From Coptodactyla brooksi (taxonomy: Eukaryota; Arthropoda; Insecta; Coleoptera; Scarabaeidae), in NCBI GenBank assembly GCA_033557675.1, contig JAWQRM010000529.1:1-21720 (forward strand): a DNA stretch of 21,720 nt, written 5' to 3'. Below the pieces are notes generated by a model. That model was not told where the DNA came from. It was given only the letters and a program-made list of their open reading frames with translations, and searched no databases. Below, in pieces: positions 17,654 through 21,720 of the stretch. Numbering within the stretch: position 1 is the stretch's first letter; every line of letters starts with the position of its first letter. A program made the translations under genes and the position numbers.

Positions 17654-19687
17654 ATCAGGAGTGATGAAAGACTTTCATTGTTTAGTCCATTTTCATCATG
17701 TTTTAACTCTTGTCAAGATACATGTTTTCCGTAGCAACTACATTTTCTCTCGAAAATATTGTTTTTGATCATAATTGAATGCATCACGTAATTGGGATCT
17801 AATAAGGAAATGAAAATCTAATTCGAATGGATGTATATATACACACACCAACGCGCGCGTGCACTCACATACGTACACAATTTTATTCAATTTAGAATTC
17901 AATTTATATTCAATTTAGTTTTTTTGTTCGTTTGTCCGTAAAAAGCCAACTTACCATTGCAAACAATTACCTTTGCTTTATCAACATCTACCCTCCTCTG
18001 TAATATTCCAGTTGTTCAGCACAAACAAAACCGATATTAAAAAGACTTAAATGATGTATATTGTATAGATTTCCTAGTCATCAAAAAGGTTGTAGAAGGT
18101 AGTCAATTAAGAAGAAATATGCGCGCGCTAATGAATTTTGCTGTATTCTTTTTTATCTCCATTACAAGCCATATACTTTGATTTATCATCGCTAAACTCA
18201 AATACAGACAATATATCCTTCGCAATTTCATTTCATCTAGTTGAACAACTTTGAGTCCCTTCTTTTAACCTATTGCAGATTTATATTTAAATAGTTTCTT
18301 CAATAATCGGAAACTATAATTCGAAACTATAATCGAAATTTGGGGATCCACCAATTGCTACCGTCGACCCTTACGGAATTTGTTATAAATAGTGCTAATT
18401 TTCAATTAGTAGTAGAAAGAACTTGTAAACTTAATAGAAAAAACGTGATCTTAAAGGAGTTCTTTTTAAACTTTCAGAATTTTGTAATATCAGAATTATT
18501 ATAAAATAACGAATTGAAACGTGATCTAATCGAAACTAATTTGAATAAAGTAAACTAAATGTTGCGCACGTGCCAATGTACCAACGAAATCAAGAGTTTG
18601 AAGTGTGAATGGAAAAAGTACAAATACTGGAAACCTGTGCTAAACTTTAATTTACTGTTCTGAACAAAGAAATTTCATTTAATAGGAGGGACGAAAATAT
18701 ACTATCCCTTTTAATTGACTGGGACATACCATAAAATATAAAGATAATACGCGCAAATACCAAACAAAACGATTCTCGATGTTTGTGATTCCATTACACC
18801 GTGTTGCCAGCAATGTTTAGACCAGAATGTTTATCAGTTTGAGAACCGGCGCTACCTACCAAAAATACATTTAAGTAGTTCATTGTGACGTTGAAATGGA
18901 ACTGTACGCTAATTATTAGAACTGGATTTTAACTTTATATTAGAAATAATACACGTCGCTTCTACGACGGCCTGTATTAGTCCTAATATAGCAAGAAAGC
19001 AAGAAAGTAATTCAAAGTGATTAAAAGGAGAGGGATCATCTCCTATGGTGCAGCTACCATAATGTCATCCACAAAGTTGTAAATGAATTAATATTGGAGC
19101 AATTTCTCATTTGGTAATAGAAAGTGTGCTTGTAGAAGAAATCACTATAATCAATACAAGGGATGAATCCTACGAAATCCTATGGAATCTGTGGAAGTGA
19201 TGTAATTGTGAGGAGAGGTAAGTGTAAAAATAAATCCTAACAAATATCTTTTGAATTATTTCATTAATATCTTAATTTCTACATTTAGTTTTATCCATTG
19301 TACTATCTAGCCCCGTAAACCCCGCAATTTTTCATACTGAACAATATGTGCATCCTCAATATCCTCGTTCGAGGTTTCATTGTTTTGTTTGTCCTTATCC
19401 AAGTGTTAATTTTATATTCTGAAGTATGCGAAGATTTTATAGTCTACTTGTAAATTATTATTTAATACTATGGCGAGGACAACCACGCTTGGCACTGACA
19501 TAACATTCTGTGTTATCACTTTTATTACCCTTACGTAGAGTAACATATGAATAATTCATTTTGATTCCTAACGATGGTCCCTTGATGTATTTTAAGATTA
19601 TATTTTCTTTTATAGTTGTGTACTATGTTGTGTACTTTACCTTTAATGTTGTTTCAATGCTCTTTCTAAAAAGGAAGAAATAGTTGA
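17654..19687. other. intergenic DNA, no gene recognised
   Basis: AT-rich with one alternating purine-pyrimidine patch (17835-17875, mostly CA and CG repeats). A strong donor-like GAGAG|GTAAGTG occurs at 19218, but no open frame or acceptor supports an exon there. Nothing else could be assigned. Confidence 0.5.
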
Positions 19688-19716
19688 TTTCCGTTGTTGA
19701 TAGGCAACAACGGAAA
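19688..19716. repeat. 12-bp perfect inverted repeat
   Basis: TTTCCGTTGTTG (19688-19699) and CAACAACGGAAA (19705-19716) are exact reverse complements around ATAGG. No T-run follows, and the function is unknown. Confidence 0.88.
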
Positions 19717-19762
19717 AGTTAATGAAATCAAAAGAAGGTGTGACATGCAAAACAAACAATAA

Positions 19763-19860
19763 ATGTTATTTATTTATCAAAAATTCACACATCATTAAAA
19801 GTAAAAACAAAGCAGTAAAATGTGTGCGTTGCGAGTTTTTTCAATATGTATCTTCATTAT
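19763..19860. repeat. diverged direct repeat, left copy
   Basis: The core AAAAGTAAAAACAAAGCAG, then TAAAATGTGT and TTTTTTCAATA, recurs in the same orientation at 21157-21255, about 80% identical over the best 60 bases by hand alignment. The pair brackets the pogo fragment. Confidence 0.7.
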
Positions 19861-19899
19861 ATATTTTGTAAGTGCAATATAAATGTATATAAAGTTAAT

Positions 19900-20455
19900 C
19901 CCAAAACTATTCGTCTACCTGACTAAAATGAGAAATGATTTTGGGTATCTGGCATAAAATGATTAAGCTGAAAAAATTTCAGCTTATAATTGGCTGTTGC
20001 TGATCTACCAACTCGACTCGAGGCAGCTTTTCTCCCGATATTTGTAACAATCATACATCGTAACGTTTTTTGAACAAGGCCATCAACCTATGATTTGCGA
20101 CGAATGAGGATGTACCATCAATTCCTTTTCTAGAATTTTTGCTTTTTCTTGTAGCATCAATCCACCGATAGGCACATTATATTCCATTAATTCTAAAATC
20201 CACTTATACAGTTATCACCCCATTTTCGCATACATAGAGGGTTTTTAGTTTGCCCGAGCCAGCAAAAGCTTTAGTAACTCTTTTTAAGATTAACTGCTCT
20301 TTTTTCTTTAATCCGCATATGGTGGACGTTTCAACTCAGTACTTTTGTGCTAGTGACGTTACCGATTCACTTTTATTTAGTGACTCAAGTATTTTACTCT
20401 TTTCGTTCAATGCTAAATCCTTCGGCAACTTATAATTTGCCAAAGGATTAAGCAT
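19900..20455 (-). pseudogene. pogo/Tigger-type (CENP-B-like) transposase fragment
   Basis: Pogo transposases and their domesticated relatives (CENP-B, Jerky, Tigger-derived proteins) start with a psq helix-turn-helix and a second CENPB-type DNA-binding domain before the DDE domain. On the minus strand, a Met at 20455-20453 is soon followed by KLPKDLALNEKSKILESLNK and SESVTSLAQKY, the first domain. After a stop and shift, KKEQLILKRVTKAFAGSGK gives the linker. Then EYNVPIGGLMLQEKAKILEK and a phase change to ISGEKLP mark the second domain. A weak VDE-x-FW at about 19900 may be the start of the DDE domain. At least three stops and several frameshifts break it. The rest of the catalytic domain is missing. 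A 10-bp inverted repeat lies inside (19964-19986). Confidence 0.8.
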
Positions 20456-20838
20456 TATAATACTTACTTTTGATAACTTTTTAGTTTTATGTCAGAAGTA
20501 TATCAAAATTATATTAAACGGTATAACATACTTATTTACAAATTTAATGTATACGTATCTATTTTGGAAATATGTGTTCCACCAGCCATCACTTTTAAAC
20601 TATGCTCTATTTAAAATAATTAACTCTCCTAACTTTAAAATAAGCAATCAACCTTTATAGTCTGATATCAAGCCATTGAATTATTATTTATTATGAACTT
20701 CATTATAAAAATTTAAATTTTGGAAAGTATACGAGAAAATTTTGGAATTGAAATGGTTGTTTAATTTTTTAATTTTCTAAACTGAAAATTGAGGAGTAAG
20801 GTTTATATGAAGGATAGGAATACTCTCTCCTTCCCTCC

Positions 20839-20870
<32 letters not shown>

Positions 20871-21156
20871 ATTTAATGAGTAACCTTAAAATTTAACTGT
20901 TTAAGAAAATAAGGCCGAGTAATAATGGACGAGTAACTATTTCCTTACAGGAAATTGACCAACACTTTTTTTTGTTTTCAATACTTATATTTGATTCGAA
21001 ATTTTGCTCGAATATACAAAAGCTCACTTCTTGATTTTTGACAACTATGAAGTTTAGATTTACAAGAACGTAAACCGTTAAACTTTGGAATATAAACCAA
21101 TTCTAAAGTGACACCAATAGGACGCTTCGCGTGCAAATCAAAAAAATAATAAGTAC
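20456..21156. other. AT-rich DNA with (CT)n run
   Basis: No coding signal. A pyrimidine tract, mostly CT repeats, lies at 20824-20862. The remainder is AT-rich and unassigned. Confidence 0.6.
20824..20862. repeat. (CT)n microsatellite
   Basis: A run of CT dinucleotides, imperfect at the left end (TCTCC, CCCTCC), reading as GA repeats on the other strand. Confidence 0.95.
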
Positions 21157-21255
21157 TGCTGTTTATTTTCTATAAATAAGCAAACTATAAAAAGTAAAAA
21201 TAGAACAGTAAAATGTGTTGGTTCGGATTTTTTCAATAAGTACATTTGTTTAATT
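21157..21255. repeat. diverged direct repeat, right copy
   Basis: Second copy of the 19763-19860 repeat, with core AAAAGTAAAAATAGAACAG, then TAAAATGTGT and TTTTTTCAATA. Confidence 0.7.
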
Positions 21256-21424
21256 TAATAATTCTGTATAATACTCAGTGTAACAGTGTAATATTCAGTT
21301 AGTAATATATTTAAATGTATTAAACTGCACTCCGAACAGCGAATTCGGAGCAATAATAATTTGAACAGCTGTTAAACGCATTGGATTTGCTGGGCTTATC
21401 GGTGTTGCTAAGTAGCTGGCTATA

Positions 21425-21545
21425 AAACGCGCAGAAAACGAACCTTAGCTTATACGGATATATAAGCATCGGGCCACAAAATGCGCAGAAAACACAGCTG
21501 GGCATACGGTGATATATAGTGGATCACAGAACGTGCAGAAAAAAG
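21425..21545. repeat. 50-54-bp tandem repeat, about 2.5 units
   Basis: The markers CGCGCAGAAAAC (from 21428), TGCGCAGAAAAC (from 21482) and CGTGCAGAAAAA (from 21532) are spaced 54 and 50 bases apart, each followed by an AT-rich ATAC(G/A) segment. The GCGCAGAAA word also forms the small array at 14581-14606. Confidence 0.75.
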
Positions 21546-21720
21546 TTCTCGGCTTATACACATACACTAGGAGAGCGCCCTGCAACCAAATTTATTGAAC
21601 TATTCGGCGTATGTAACATCGATGCACGGTCATTATTAAGGCCACCCAATCTTTCGTATACAAGGTCAATATCGTATATCGTATGTCGTTCGTATACACG
21701 GACGAGTGGCAGTAGTATAC
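21546..21720. other. right edge, nothing recognised
   Basis: Contains short overlapping words TATCGTATATCGTATGTCGT near 21670 and no coding signal. The window ends here, so anything beyond is cut. Confidence 0.6.

Noticed and set aside
19140..19230. Exon ending at a strong GTAAGT donor (19218)
   Set aside because: No open frame of useful length and no acceptor were found upstream; a single donor match is expected by chance.
21655..21700. Short TATCGTA repeats read as a CRISPR-like or regulatory array
   Set aside because: The words overlap irregularly, have no spacers and are too short; the window looks eukaryotic.

Overview
The window looks like AT-rich, gene-poor intergenic DNA from an arthropod, most likely an insect. 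The evidence is the kind of mobile element present: Tc1, mariner, DD41D, PIF/Harbinger and pogo DNA transposons, plus an errantivirus-type Ty3/gypsy retroelement with an Env remnant. No bacterial operons, ribosome binding sites, rRNA or CRISPR arrays are visible, and no intact protein-coding gene. The order of insect cannot be fixed from the sequence alone. Nearly every interpretable stretch is a decayed transposon; I worked these out by translating across frameshifts and stops and recognising family signatures by eye.

Layout. Positions 1-5097 hold simple repeats, a scrap of a mariner-type helix-turn-helix, two tRNA-like segments with good B boxes (1423-1500 and 3243-3295), and a perfect 30-nt palindrome beside the second. 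A 9-unit, 20-bp minisatellite (5098-5277) precedes a Tc1-like DD34E transposase pseudogene (5461-6242). Next is a nearly full-length but broken PIF/Harbinger transposase (6730-8225) with a GC-rich hairpin at its 5' side (6569-6720) and a 20-bp perfect inverted repeat inside its coding region. A mariner/Tc1-superfamily fragment follows (8490-8940). On the minus strand, 9047-10999 is a broken errantivirus-like element: gag, then only the last part of pol, then part of env.

The most informative feature is a complete 2425-bp transposon at 11326-13750. It is flanked by TA, has long terminal inverted repeats (roughly 560-580 bp), and carries a decayed DD41D transposase on the minus strand. Its left repeat includes a second copy of the transposase start codon region. 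Immediately inside it, on the plus strand, is a 54-codon exon-like open frame bounded by AG and GT that is unrelated to the transposase. This looks like a captured host exon or an unrecognised accessory gene.

To the right lie a Tc1-type N-terminal fragment (13930-14159, minus), a mariner N-terminal fragment (16791-17050, plus), a short open frame with arrestin-N-like features (17421-17612, plus), and a pogo/Tigger CENP-B-like fragment (19900-20455, minus). The pogo fragment lies between two diverged direct repeats. The right edge has a 50-54-bp tandem repeat.

None of the elements appears able to make a full transposase or polyprotein, so the genes do not work together as a pathway. The window records several rounds of transposon insertion and decay.
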